Notes: generated by a model from the letters alone, not told the origin. Shown: positions 49,379 through 59,869, counted from the first letter of the stretch. The stretch: 64,000 bases of DNA from Coccinella septempunctata (GCF_907165205.1 NC_058191.1:43060943-43124942); one strand, 5' to 3'. Translations and numbers: made by a program.

Positions 49379-49742
49379 TAGTTTTCAAATCGAGCACAGA
49401 TCGAACGCGATGCTTCTACCCTTGCACTCTTTTGGTCAACATTCAAACGTTTGGGGATCCATTTTGCAGCAATTTTTCTCATGTCCAAATAGACGTAAAC
49501 TACATGATGAATGCGATCGTATGAAATACTCAGGGCTTCATATATCCGTTTAAGCCCAATTCGACGGTCTGATAAAATCATGTCATGAACTGCATCGATA
49601 TTTTCAGGAACTGACACAGAAACTGTCCTTCCCCATCGGTCATCATCTTGAATGGAAAATTTACCTCTTTTGAAGCTAAGCTAAGTAGATATCAATACGT
49701 CCTCGTTGTTATTCCGAAGACCCATTCCTGGAAGATTACCCC

Positions 49743-49996
49743 CCGGTTTCATAAAGCTCGATCGGGAATCAACGCTTGATTGACAGATAAACGTCAATTT
49801 GTTTTCAATCAATAATTCAGTCATAAGAATTCGGAATTCAATTCTCGAATCAAATTATGATCTATATACATCTTATCAATGATTCTAAATTGCTTCTTGT
49901 TCAATATATGTAGGAATGTAAAAGTTTAAGCGATTTCGTTTTTGAAATCCAGTGACTGTCAAATCGTTGATCGGGCAGTGAGTTTTATGAAACCCG
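49743..49996. mobile_element. MITE of the GGGTTTCAT family, copy B (254 bp)
   Basis: The left end CGGTTTCATAAAGCTCGATC and the right end TTTATGAAACCCG match copy A at 14961-15212 in ends, interior order and length. TTAC occurs just outside on both sides, which may be a target duplication, but copy A lacks an equivalent. It sits just beyond the broken N-terminal end of the mariner relic. Confidence 0.75.
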
Positions 49997-50039
49997 CTTT
50001 ACGTCTAGTATTTCTCTTCTCTGAAAACTCTTACTTAAA

Positions 50040-50296
50040 GGTGCATTCTTCTATTTCACAGAAAGTTTCCTTGCCAATGAAAGGAGTTGGAGCTTATTCC
50101 TTCCTAGGAAGTGTCTTAGCCTGTATCCGAATGTCCAGGAACTCACCTTGTTGTTTTTGCGTTTCGTTGATTTTTCTTCAGCACTCGCATGTTAGTCGAT
50201 GACATGGAGTTCAACACTTCGATAGTAGCTTGACAATCAGAATGGATCACATTCTTTTCAGGTTTTTGTCTACACATCTTATTTCTGCCTGAAAGT
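50040..50296 (-). pseudogene. LINE RNase H domain relic
   Basis: The minus strand reads VFQAEIRCVDKN, then after a one-frame slip VIHSDCQATIEVLNS and, past a stop, VPGHSDTG. In I/Jockey/R1-type LINEs the RNase H domain has VFQAE..AI, a catalytic aspartate in SDSQAA, and WVPGH.GI.GNE. The order and spacing match, with stops and indels between. It may come from the same family as the tails at 8.1 and 17.7 kb, which would follow this domain, but no overlap allows a test. Confidence 0.65.
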
Positions 50297-51359
50297 CTCG
50301 ATGACATCAAGATTACGTCAAAAAGGGTTCGGATTTGAGTTTAAGGCGGAAGTTGAAGGGAAAAACGGATAGTTTGCACCATATTTACGAGATCTGCTTT
50401 GAAAGGTGGAGGCCTTTTGCTCCACAACTGTTTGGGATCTCACATCGGAAATATTTTTATGCATTTGTCTCAGTTTAATCGTCAATTACCAACACGCCTC
50501 CATGGGAAATACATATCCGATTTTAATGATCAAGAACCATGACGAATTGAACTTAATGACCACAACCGAAAAAAAAATTCCGTGCCCGGTAAAAAAGTCG
50601 AACATCACGATAATTATCGTTAGACGATGGCGCTACGTTCGTTCGGAGGTGCATTTCCGGCGCGTCTGAATCTATTTTCGAAATTTAATCGTCGCTCGTT
50701 GTTCGGGATGGTATATAACGCGGTTAATTACGGGTTCGGTTGAAATGGCCACTTAATGGCGGGTAATCGGTCCGAAAAACGATCGTCTTAGCGATAGTTT
50801 TCGCCGGGCCATTGATCGCTGACGGTACGCGGGCTAACCGGCCATTATGCGGACGTCGCAGTGGCTTATGGAAGACGCTCTTAAGACTGAAGGATTTCCG
50901 GACCGTCTATCTACATGATAACAAAATCCTAGGAAACGTCTCCAGCCAAATATTGGATTGCACCTCTCTTGTTGAAGTTCTCAACAGTTTTCACTGTTTT
51001 CGAAGATGAAATGAACGTTTCACCCTTCACAATTGAGAAAACACAAGCACAAAAGACGGATACATTTGAAGAAAAACTGAAAATCTCCTCCAAAAGGACA
51101 ATGACTCTACTAATTGCCATCACGATGTCGTTACAATCGAAATCAGAATCCCAAATTCTATTCTATCCCTATGTCTCATCACAATACATCGAAAACTAGA
51201 TTGTCATAGGAATCTGAAAGTTTTGAAACTTTCTCACGAGCCTGCACAGCCAAAATGTAAAAACGGCAGAAAGTGTACGCTGGCTCTTAACTCGTATCGA
51301 GTCAAATCAACAGAAAATACTGATTAAATAGTACTTTCGTTCGAAAAAGCCGTTATCAC
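50297..51359. other. No recognisable gene (50297-51359)
   Basis: A CpG-rich patch lies at about 50630-50870. Nothing could be identified. Confidence 0.4.
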
Positions 51360-51373
51360 AGTTAGAGATGTTT

Positions 51374-52162
51374 CAGAACAAAGGAACAACGTCTAAACAC
51401 TCTTCGAAAATTGTGGAACCTTGTTTATTCACTTAGATTTGACATGTTTCGGCCTTCGCCATTCTCAAAAACCAAAAAGATCTAAAAAATATAAACTACA
51501 GTAAAAAACAGTAAGTTGCCTGGACAATGAGATGTTCAATATTTATCATAGAAACTGGAACTTACAAATTAGCTCCACTAATTCATACAACAACACAAAA
51601 GTCATCAATTTAAGTCATTAAGAATCATCCAAGCGAGCCAAATGTTTGAATTTTCCGAAAAATATTCAAATTTTCAGGTCAAGAGTCAACATCAGTTCAT
51701 AAAGAATTCATGTTGAATTTTACTGTGTGATGTTGAATGATTAAAGAAGAAGAAAAGAACGGACCATTCTGTGTTTTATTGTTTGGGTTGACGTTGTCAT
51801 TGTCACGTCTACCTTTTCGTTCTAGAAATTTCTTTATGAACTGATGTTGACTCTTGACCTGAACCTTTGAATATTTTTTTGGAAATTTAAACATTTGGCT
51901 CGCTTGGATGATTCTTTATGACTTGACTTGATGACTTCTGTGTTGTTGTATGAATTAGTGGAGCTAATTTGTAAGTTCCAGTTTCTATAATAAATATTGA
52001 ACATCTCATTGTCCAGGCAACTCACCGTTTTTTACTGTAGTAAATACTTTTTGGTTCTTTTTGGTTTTTGAGAATGGCGAAGGCCGAAACATGCCAAATC
52101 TAAGTGAATAAACAAGGTTCCACAATTTTCGAAGAGTGTTTAGACGTTGTTACTTTGTTCTG
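51374..52162. mobile_element. Foldback element, ~333-bp arms
   Basis: The left arm (51374-51706) and right arm (51830-52162) are reverse complements with few differences, separated by about 123 bp. Both ends read inward as CAGAACAAAG.AACAACGTC. Arms include TTGCCTGGACAATGAGATG, TTAGCTCCACTAATTCATAC and AGAGTCAACATCAGTTCATA. The 15-bp AGTTAGAGATGTTTC occurs at 51360-51374 and again at 52196-52210, the second copy 33 bp beyond the right arm. If this is a target duplication, the inserted unit is asymmetric. No protein was recognised in the spacer. Confidence 0.85.
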
Positions 52163-52210
52163 TTTAACGATAACTCTTTGGTATGGGATTTTACGAGTTA
52201 GAGATGTTTC

Positions 52211-53518
52211 TCCTGCAGATTTACCGATTCTAACCTTCAACTGACCCGCATTCAACAGCTCAATAATCGGAATAAAGGACCGGGTCGACCCCCGATACGA
52301 GGACTCGGAAACGACCCCAAGGAAGAGCGATAATAATCGCCGTTCTTTTGTACCTCGACGTCCGAGTGGCGTTAACGCGGCCCTACACGACGTCGTTAGG
52401 GCCGTTTCACGCCGCAGTTTCGCAATCGGACGATCGTAAAAACGACCGACGACCGATCGGGGCTAAATACGAAAATACACCGGACCGTCTAGACCGGACT
52501 CGCCGGATATTCGTGGCGTGACGACCGAATTTATTTTTAGCGATGGCGGCCGGCGATCAGCTGTTCTTCGGGTCGTCGGAGATCGATTTAACCGCGTACT
52601 GACCCCGCGGCGTTTCGAAACGGACGGTTCGCGGAAAATTCGACGCACGACGCGAGGAGAGATATTCGGAACCATTGCACCGAAGAATTCGTTCCCAGAA
52701 ATCCAAACCTGCTGATAAATTGGCTGGTGAAAGTTATGGGATACATAAAAACACTGCACATTCTACACAAAACGTCCCATCAACCAATCAACTAGTCTTG
52801 AGGTTTTTTTTGTGTCAGTCGACGCTATTGCTGAGGATTACAAAATCTCCAAAACACCAAAATTACCCGTATTACAGGTATAGTCTGGAGATCCAACTTT
52901 ACGTCTAAAAAAACATATTAAAACACAATAAAATGATTTTCAAGAATACCGAGGCCAAAAACAATATTCAATGAATAGGATCGATGTTGAAACACCCCAC
53001 TCTGTGATCACTGCTAACCTAACTTCCTACAAAACTGACGTTTACCTGACTGCGATCGTCAAGAGCTCGTAATTTTCTATGATCATAGATGTCTGTCAGG
53101 AAAAAAATTAATTTAGAGAAACGTCAAAATTCTCACCTTTTAATTGAGGGGACTTCGTGGCCGACCTATGCGGCATTTACTCAAAGGGCGCTTTTCCTAC
53201 TTCGTCGAAAAAAAAAAAAGCTTTCTGTTCCCGCGAATTCCCGTAAATTTTTCAGGGCGGACTTAACCTGTCCGCATGCTAATGAAAGTCTCGTTTCGGA
53301 CGTTGCCGGAGCGGGTTTTTCCGGACCGTCCAAAGAAAACTTCCGACCGCTTTTTCGAGTAATTTACGTCCGGGGACGGCGCCTAATCCTCGGTTAAACC
53401 CTTTCGCCCCTCCGGGGGGATCGGCGTCTCTTAAAAAACGCCCTTGCATAATCGGGAACTCTGGGCTTGGCCACTTCGGACGTAACGCCGATGGCGTCGT
53501 TGAATTCGGGAGTTTGAA
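52211..53518. other. No recognisable gene (52211-53518)
   Basis: A CpG-rich block lies at about 52260-52660 and another at 53210-53500. Open frames there run on both strands. No recognised exon. Confidence 0.4.
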
Positions 53519-53520
53519 TA

Positions 53521-54092
53521 GGGGATTGTCCCCAATTTGGATTATCACAGCATACGCAAGTTTAAACTGAATAATTACGAGTTTCATTTGTGAATTTTTC
53601 AAATGCACCGCGGAAACTTTTCGAATATGAGGTTTTGAAATTTATATCGCTTCGTTTTTAGTTTATGATTTGGCAACAGCGCCTACTAGAAAATAAAAAA
53701 AAACAATAGCTTGTTTATAAAAAAACAGCTGTTGATTTACAGCCATCATAAGGCACGTACTCACCAGCGAGCTTCAACAGCAACCGGCCATGAAAATCCC
53801 ATAAAATTTTACGACCTCCTCATTCGTCGCAGACTTCATAGACAGCCATCTTTGTCGATCTCATCAAGATGGTGTATTTGTTGTCCTTTATTATCAACGC
53901 ATATGTCAGTCGATGTTTCCAACTTGTGCAATTGAAATGAAACGCTTTAAATTTTAAATACCCATTTTTATTTTTCATTTTTAAGTACTTGAAATAATTT
54001 TTTTTTTGGGAAACGGTTGAAATGGTTATTTCGAAATGTAACGTTTCAAAGTTATTTAATAAAAAATCATTTTCGTCAAAAGGAGTATTCCC
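53521..54092 (-). mobile_element. 570-bp TA-flanked family, copy 3 (most complete)
   Basis: This inverted copy is 572 bp with TA directly outside both ends (53519-53520 and 54093-54094). One end reads inward GGGGATTGTCCCCAATTTGG, the other GGGAATACTCCTTTTGAC, so the inverted repeats are short and imperfect (GGGRATNNTCC). TA duplication points to the Tc1/mariner superfamily as the source of mobilising activity. No coding frame of note was found. Confidence 0.85.
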
Positions 54093-54198
54093 TATTTGTC
54101 AAATATCAGGGAAATAGCAGATATCAAGTCGAAATAGCAGTTTTCGGAACTTTTTGGCAAGCATTTTTGGATCTTGAAAAATGAGGGTCGGTGAATTC

Positions 54199-54245
54199 AG
54201 TTCTAGTTACAAAAACTTAAGTGTCCATGATCAACCGTCTGCTTT
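54199..54245. repeat. Fragment of the nested element's terminus
   Basis: AGTTCTAGTTACAAAAACTT followed by CCATGATCAACCGTCTGCT resembles 49307-49356, where GTTCTAGTTACAAAAACTTG precedes CATGGCCAACCGACTGCT. It is a second, truncated copy of that element's end. Confidence 0.5.
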
Positions 54246-54884
54246 CATGAAAGCGAAAGGGCTATATATACGCCGACGTTCAATTTGTCGCGTGAAGACG
54301 GCCGACAAAACATTCACGCGCCCATCGATGAACGCACGACGCCGCAGGGACGCCGGCGGCGCGTTGTTCGAGGCGTGCCAACCTAATGAACAGTTTCAGC
54401 GTTTCAGTTCATAAACATACAAATTTCTGGTTGATTACGTTATCGCGGACCGTTTTGCATGACGGTCGTATTAGCGGAATAATTGCCCTATTAGTTGTTT
54501 AACTTTTCTGCTTTCGTTATCGCCACGGTTGCCGAGTCCATCTCGGATGCAAATTGACGCCTTCATTTGCGGATATTAGAGGTAGGTCGTCGTTTATTCG
54601 AACGAACGTGTCAAGTTCACGGTGATAAGGGGAAACGTCAGCCGAAGCGTGATCGACTCGTTGAGTTTTTTTTTTTCGAGGAGGTTCGTTGATTTCGTTT
54701 ATGATAGAAGAGTACTTATTCGGGTATTGAAAGAAGTGTCTTTAGCAGTAGTCTCCATCGTTGGATACTACTTTTTTTTCCGTATCGAAAAAATGCCTCG
54801 TCTCACGAGGCGATCCATGTTGGAAACTAATTTTCGTTTTTTGCGAAACAAGTTAGCAGGTGACTTATACCAACTTGCAGAAAT
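54246..54884. other. No recognisable gene (54246-54884)
   Basis: A small CpG-rich patch lies at about 54290-54380. Nothing could be identified. Confidence 0.4.
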
Positions 54885-55300
54885 TGATAACTAGAAGAGT
54901 TGCTCTTCCAGAATATGTATCACATTTAGATCTACGATAATTTTTCTGAAAAATACGCGACTCGAAAGTTGACCTCCGAAAAAATCCCAAAAAGTTGGGT
55001 TTTGTTAAAACTTCCTCAAGACCGAACGGTTACGCCGAGATGATGAAATTCGCAGATTTATAACTAGAAGAGTTGCTCCTTCAGAAAATGTATCACATTC
55101 AGATCTACGATAAGTTTCCTGGAAGATAAATTCCTCAAAAGATGACCTTGGAAAAATTCCCAAAAAGTTGGGTTCAGTTAAAAATTCGTCAAGACCGAAC
55201 GGTTGCTCCGAGATGGATAAAATTCTCAGATTCATTACTAGAAGAGTTGCTCTTTCAGAATATGTATCACATTTCCATCTATGGTTCCTGACAAATTTTT
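54885..55300 (+). repeat. Tandem repeat, ~174-bp period, about 2.4 copies
   Basis: ACTAGAAGAGTTGCTC recurs at about 54890, 55063 and 55237. Between occurrences the order ATGTATCACATT, GATCTACGATAA, AAAAAGTTGGGTT, CAAGACCGAACGGTT and GAGATG repeats with substitutions. The monomer is near nucleosomal length, as in many satellites, but the array is very short. Confidence 0.8.
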
Positions 55301-56833
55301 TAAAGTCGTTTGGCAGACAGTTGTCGAGCTGCACAATTTTTTTATTTTCTAATTTGCTTCTTGTAAAATTATCCACGTTTTCTTACGGCATCCTTCGCAA
55401 TATGCTATAAGTGCGTTCTTTATTTATTCCTCTCGATCCTAGACTGCTGAAATCGGTGAGTGGGCACACGGATATCAACCAGAAATTACGACGTTATCAA
55501 GGAAGAGACTATCGCATTCCGTTGTATCCATCCACACGGTGAATTCTCATATTTTCCCCGTCGTAATGATGAATGCTCCCGATTTGCATTGTAAATAAAG
55601 CGTTCCCCCCGGTCTCGAATTAATAAGAAGCTCGTAACTTTTGAGTTAATTGGGCAATTCCTCCGCTTAAGTACGGTGTGCGTCGTTATTAATACGCTAT
55701 GCAAATTTAATCAATGGAAAGGGCTTTTTTTACGTGAGAAATGATGCTCTTAGATGGAGATTGCTCGATTTCGATGCCCGTATAAAATTTCATCGAGTTT
55801 CGCTCCGCCGACAGGGGGCCTTTTGTTTTTGATCGAATTGGATTTTTACGGGGATGAGTTATGGATATTCGCGTCAGTTGGGATATACTAGGAGATAGAT
55901 TTTATCTTTTTTTCTTCCTACGACTCCGTGAAAGCGTTGTATTCGGCGCTAAATCGACCAGTAAACCTAACCTCGACACGCACGATTCCGCGAACAGCTG
56001 TTCGACTAGATTCTTTGTTTCTGCGAAGGTCCTCCGGTCTGGAAGTCGCGGTCGGACCGTCGTCGACCATCTACCCATATCCATCGATCGAGAGAGAGTG
56101 AGAAGGAGCGACGGGGGGTTCGGTTTTTGGGGGAGACCGGGGGGACCAGCAGACGGCTGAATTTCGCGTTTGCAAGGTCGGTCGGATCTCCGCGGAGACG
56201 TTTAGAATTTTTTTTTCTGCGACCGATACCGAGACATCTGCCAGAGACAAAGGGAACGTCCTAGAGGAGTCTTGTAGTAATTGGAATGATCATCTGCTAG
56301 TCAGCTGCCGTGTGATGTGATCGTCAGATGTTGCAGGATGGGGCCGATGCGAAAGAACTTGATTGATTGATTGTTAGATTGGCCATTCGGTTGAGCTTCC
56401 TCGTTATTTTAATCGAAGGAAGTGGTCAGTGCTGAAATTAAACGGTTAAATAGACTTTCCGAGCCCATGAAATCTCAGTTATTCGAGATACCGAACTGTA
56501 ATTCATAATCTAGACAACCCGATGGACCGAAAACCAAATTTTCGTTGAAATCCGAGATATAGTTCATTCAAAAATCGATGACATCCTAGTATGCTTTGAA
56601 AGTGCAGCCGCAGCTTAATATCTGGTCGTGAAAGATTCGTAATACTTTCCGCAGTTTCAACCAAAGAAACTAAATAAAAGTTAAAGGCCCTAAGGAACAC
56701 AAAAAGCCCTTCCGCAACTACCTGTTTCCACCTCACCCCTTCTAAATCCGTGGATGACGTTTCGATTAAGATGGCAAATGATAATTGTTTCAATATTTTA
56801 GTCATCTGCGGGCATATTCGAATCTTTCCCTAA
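55301..56833. other. No recognisable gene (55301-56833)
   Basis: A CpG-rich block lies at about 56020-56240. No exon was recognised. Confidence 0.4.
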
Positions 56834-56835
56834 TA

Positions 56836-57416
56836 GGGAATACTCCTTCTGACGAAAATGATGTATTTTTCATGAAATATCTTTCAAACGTCACATTTTG
56901 AAATAACCATTTCAACTTTCTCCCAGAAAAATTATTTTAGGTACTTAAAAATGAAAAATAAAATTGGATATTTAAAATTTAAAGCGTTTCGTTTCTATTG
57001 CACAAGTTGGCAACATCGACTGAAATATGCGTTGATAATGAAAGAAAACAAATACACTATCTTGATGAGATACAGAGACAAAGATGGCTGTCTATGAAGT
57101 CTAGGACGAACGAGGAAGGTCGTAAAATTTTATGGGATTTTTATGGCCAGTTGCAGTTGAGGCTCGGCAGTAAGTACGCGCCTGTAGATCAACAGCTGGT
57201 TATTTAAAAACAAGCCATTGTTTTCTTTATTTCCTAGTAGGCGCTGTTGCCAAATCGTGAACTAGAAACGAAGCGATTTAAATTTCAAAACCTCATATTC
57301 GAAGAATGATTTCGAATAGTTTCCGAGGTGCATTTGAAAAAATCATGAATGAAACTAATAATTATTCAGTTTAAACTTGCATATTCAGTGATAACACAAA
57401 TCGAGGAGAATTCCCC
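56836..57416 (+). mobile_element. 570-bp TA-flanked family, copy 4
   Basis: The copy starts TAGGGAATACTCCTTCTGAC (TA at 56834-56835) and ends GGAGAATTCCCC near 57416. It is almost full length; the right-hand TA has been lost. It sits about 330 bp from the donor of the TFAP4 exon, inside the intron that follows it, in antisense to the family orientation of copy 3. Confidence 0.85.
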
Positions 57417-57744
57417 AGTTCCAAGGCCAACCGACTGCATTTACCAAAGCGAACGGACCATATTCATCGAAGTGGGAACGGGACCACCCAAGGTTCTGTT
57501 CGAGAGCCCGTTTTTTTTTCTCAGAAACGGCGGTGGCATGGCACCCTTTAACCACCCTCGATCATGAACAATTTCTCCGCCCTTCCGAACGTTGTACCCG
57601 CTCGAATAACGACCCCGAAGCTCGGAAAAAGTGGGAAATTCAAATCGGCCCGTCGTCGTGAGGGCGGTGCGACAAAAACGCTTAATTAATTAGCGCGTTC
57701 GGCCGTTAGCTGCGTTTTATCGCCGCCATTAACAACTCACTCAC
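57417..57744 (-). other. Intron side after the TFAP4 exon
   Basis: CpG-containing, compositionally mixed sequence between copy 4 of the 570-bp family and the donor site. GGCCAACCGACTGC at about 57430 matches the terminus of the nested element at 49 kb over 14 bp, possibly by chance. TTAATTAATTAGC lies near 57683. No second exon was seen. Confidence 0.5.
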
Positions 57745-57913
57745 CTTGCTGAGTTTCTCGCCCTCGTGATGCGGCAACAGCGACCTGAGCGACTGGAAGC
57801 CGTTGTTGATGCTCTGCATCCTCCTGCGCTCGTTGCTGTTCGCTATCTCCCTGCGGATCCTCTTCTCCGCCTCCATGGAGGGCGTCGGAGGCTCGCCTCC
57901 TTTATTTATCCGG
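57745..57913 (-). CDS. TFAP4: TFAP4 (AP-4) bHLH exon
   Basis: This internal exon encodes the DNA-binding start of transcription factor AP-4 (cropped in Drosophila), a nuclear bHLH-leucine zipper protein that binds CAGCTG-type E-boxes as a homodimer. On the minus strand a TTTCTTTCAG acceptor ends at 57914 and a GTGAGTGAGT donor starts at 57744. The exon is 169 bp: one base completing a split codon, then 56 codons. It holds a short linker (EPPTPS), the basic region RIRREIANSNERRRMQ with the E-R-R residues that contact an E-box, helix 1 (SINNGFQSLRSLLP) and the loop up to EGEKLSK. Vertebrate AP-4 has nearly the same sequence and also ends an exon after KLSK, from memory. Helix 2 and the zippers must be on a later exon at lower coordinates, which I did not find; the first exon was not found either. 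Confidence 0.95.
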
Positions 57914-59124
57914 CTGAAAGAAACAGAGAAGCGACATTAGATAGATTGTTAAGGTAGTTGAATGCCAACAAGTATACAGAGTCAGAGTTACATCTTAAGA
58001 GTGGTCTACACAGTTTTAGTGGTCAGTTCAAAAAGAGGAAATGAATATCTTAGTTCGGAAACCACTAATTTTTATGGGGTTTTCATAATAATTCAATTCA
58101 ATCAGTTAGTCACCTCGGAAAGTCAGAAATTTTTTTGTTCGTCCAACCAAAAAAAAATTAAAATTCTTTTTTTATTATAGAACAAAGATTCATTCACGTT
58201 ATTAACTTTCCGAGGTGCAATTATCTCTTCTGTGAATTTCCACATGAGAAAATTTCTCGAAAAGTATCGCCATTGGCTACAATTCGTATCCCGGTGAAAT
58301 TGAAAACTATTGTAATATTCGTAACTTCTACTGATAGTTCGAGTGTTCTGGCAACACCGCGCATTCTGTTAGTCTTTTCCCATTTACGCCTTATACGTAT
58401 GGACCCTTCTCCAAAACACTGAAATAACCGCGACAAAATCCTCAATCATCCTTACGACATCCCTACGCCGCAACGTGCACGTCAAGAATCATCAGCCGGC
58501 ACGCATCGGACGTCAGGACAAGCAACAATACAAATACCCGCATAAAGTCATCAATCAACCCTCGTGTGCCCTCATTACCGGGTCCCCCTTAATTGCGACT
58601 TCTACTCTGCCGCTGACGTTCCGATTGCCGCTCGGAGTTTCCACCGACAAAAGAAGAACGAAATTCGGCAAATTGCCGACGGTGGGGTGGCTCCCTGCCT
58701 CCGGCCCCATCAAGGTCGCCGTATCAAGGTATAAGCGCGCGGCAGCGCACGCACTTTTGCGCGAATCCCGGATCCCCATCCGGAGCGTTATCTTTGGAGG
58801 GGTCCGGGGTTGGCGATGTCCTTGAATGTCGTACGGAAGAAAGCCGAGAATTCTCCACTTGGTGGTAGGGGGATATTTGGATTCGAGGGAGGAAAGCGCT
58901 GACCGGTTAGTAATACTGATTAGGGGTTGACAAGACAAGAATTCTCGTCTTGACAAACTTCTTGACTTGTCTCGAGAAAAGGTCAAAGAATTTGAGAAAA
59001 TCTTCTCTTGACGTTTTCTTGACATTAAATTGTGCCTTGATCGTGAAATTTCTTGATTATTATTACCAAGAAAATATAGAAAGAAGGCTCAATAGTATAT
59101 CGAATATACTCGTCTACCTTTGGT
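57914..59124 (-). other. Intron side before the TFAP4 exon
   Basis: The acceptor's pyrimidine tract (TCTGTTTCTTTCAG on the minus strand) is immediately adjacent to the exon. Beyond it the sequence is AT-rich, then CpG-rich at about 58440-58830 with overlapping open frames on both strands that I do not recognise. A stretch of TTGAC and GTCAAG-like repeats lies at 58928-59025. No 5' exon of TFAP4 was identified. Confidence 0.45.
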
Positions 59125-59348
59125 TACAGAGACTATATACCTCCCACAGTGGCGACATAGGCTGTCTCATTTTCTATTGGTTGATCCGCCATGTTTTGTC
59201 GGACGTCAAAATAACTGGTATTTGCATAGAATTTCCAACCTATGTCATTATTTCTATGATAATTTGTCTACGTCCTCGACAAAACATGGCGGATTTTTGA
59301 CAGTTTTATGACTCGTTGTCGCCACTGTGGGGGTATATAGTCACTGTA
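59125..59348. mobile_element. Near-palindromic TA-flanked MITE, 224 bp
   Basis: The left end TACAGAGACTATATACC and the right end, read inward as TACAGTGACTATATACC, continue with CCCACAGTGGCGACA, giving inverted repeats of about 31 bp that start at TA. A second inverted pair inside (CGCCATGTTTTGTCG and CGACAAAACATGGCG) makes most of the element palindromic. It has no coding content. TA ends suggest Tc1/mariner-type mobilisation. Confidence 0.85.
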
Positions 59349-59767
59349 CCTTTGGTATCTCCACACGCCACGTCAGACAAGCCCGCATTAAGTATCATTT
59401 ACCTAATCAGGCAGTGCAATTTAAATGATAACGTTTTGGAACAAAAGTTGAAGATATTTTGAATTATCTTCTTTTTAACTTTACCTATTATTATTGTCTA
59501 TTGATACGCCACTGCCAACCGACCCAGTTCTGTCGATTGAACTTGACTTTGCCACCTTCTACGTCATCACCCTTCCAATTTGCTTTGAACAGAATTGCAA
59601 CTTCTCTCTAAACCTACTCTTGATTATCACAAAGTGGTAGTCTTATTTTACCATAAGTCACATTGACTGTTCAGTAAACAGAACGTCTACCGAGCCATTT
59701 GGCTCTGAGTCTGACTCAGAATATTCACTAGCAAGAAATAGAGAGTAAGTTTTAGTAAAAATATGAA
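59349..59767. other. No firm feature before the 59.77-kb ATG
   Basis: The plus frame at about 59665-59744 reads TEPFGSESDSEYSLARNRE and is followed by a GTAAGT donor-like site. The minus strand is also open here with similar acidic-serine composition, so neither can be preferred. Nothing else was identified. Confidence 0.25.
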
Positions 59768-59869
59768 ATGATGAGTGAAACTTACGCGAATCCCACTTAT
59801 AAGAGTGAAAATGATAAATCTGAATCTGAAATCGAAGCTGCGATAGCAGCAGCATTGGTATTAACCAAT
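59768..59869 (+). CDS. Candidate first coding exon, product unknown
   Basis: ATGATG starts a 34-codon frame, MMSETYANPTYKSEND followed by KSESEIEAAIAAALVLTN, that runs straight into GTAAGT at 59870. The acidic N-terminus followed by an alanine-rich segment looks protein-like, and the donor is consensus. The context upstream (AAATATGAA) is AT-rich. No following exon was identified and the frame is short, so chance is possible. It could be an unrelated gene within the TFAP4 intron or the start of a decayed transposase. I do not recognise the family. Confidence 0.22.

Larger units (their letters stand above)
47770..49680 (-). pseudogene. Mariner transposase gene, split by an inserted element
   Basis: The minus strand from about 49680 reads FKRGKFSIQDDDRWGRTVS, then SVPENIDAVHDMILSDRRIG, a block of the form ISYDRIHHVVYVYLDMRKIA, and AARW-like KWIPKRLNVDQK up to CARFENY. 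This is the DNA-binding half and linker of a mariner transposase, intact for over 100 codons. The catalytic half resumes at 48177 with VDFSNRIVTMDESWVHF (first catalytic D), DPETKQQ, MEWRHSGSP, KKFRVQKSAGK and ITGDYYSTL. Several stops and deletions follow; the second catalytic D region is not recognisable. The gap between the halves is the nested element 48178-49378. The first N-terminal helices upstream are missing, near the MITE at 49743. Confidence 0.85.

Noticed and set aside
58555..59025. 156-codon minus-strand frame, upstream of the TFAP4 exon in the direction of transcription
   Set aside because: Tempting as a 5' TFAP4 exon, but it lacks the conserved AP-4 N-terminal motif, and the opposite strand is open over the same CpG-rich stretch.
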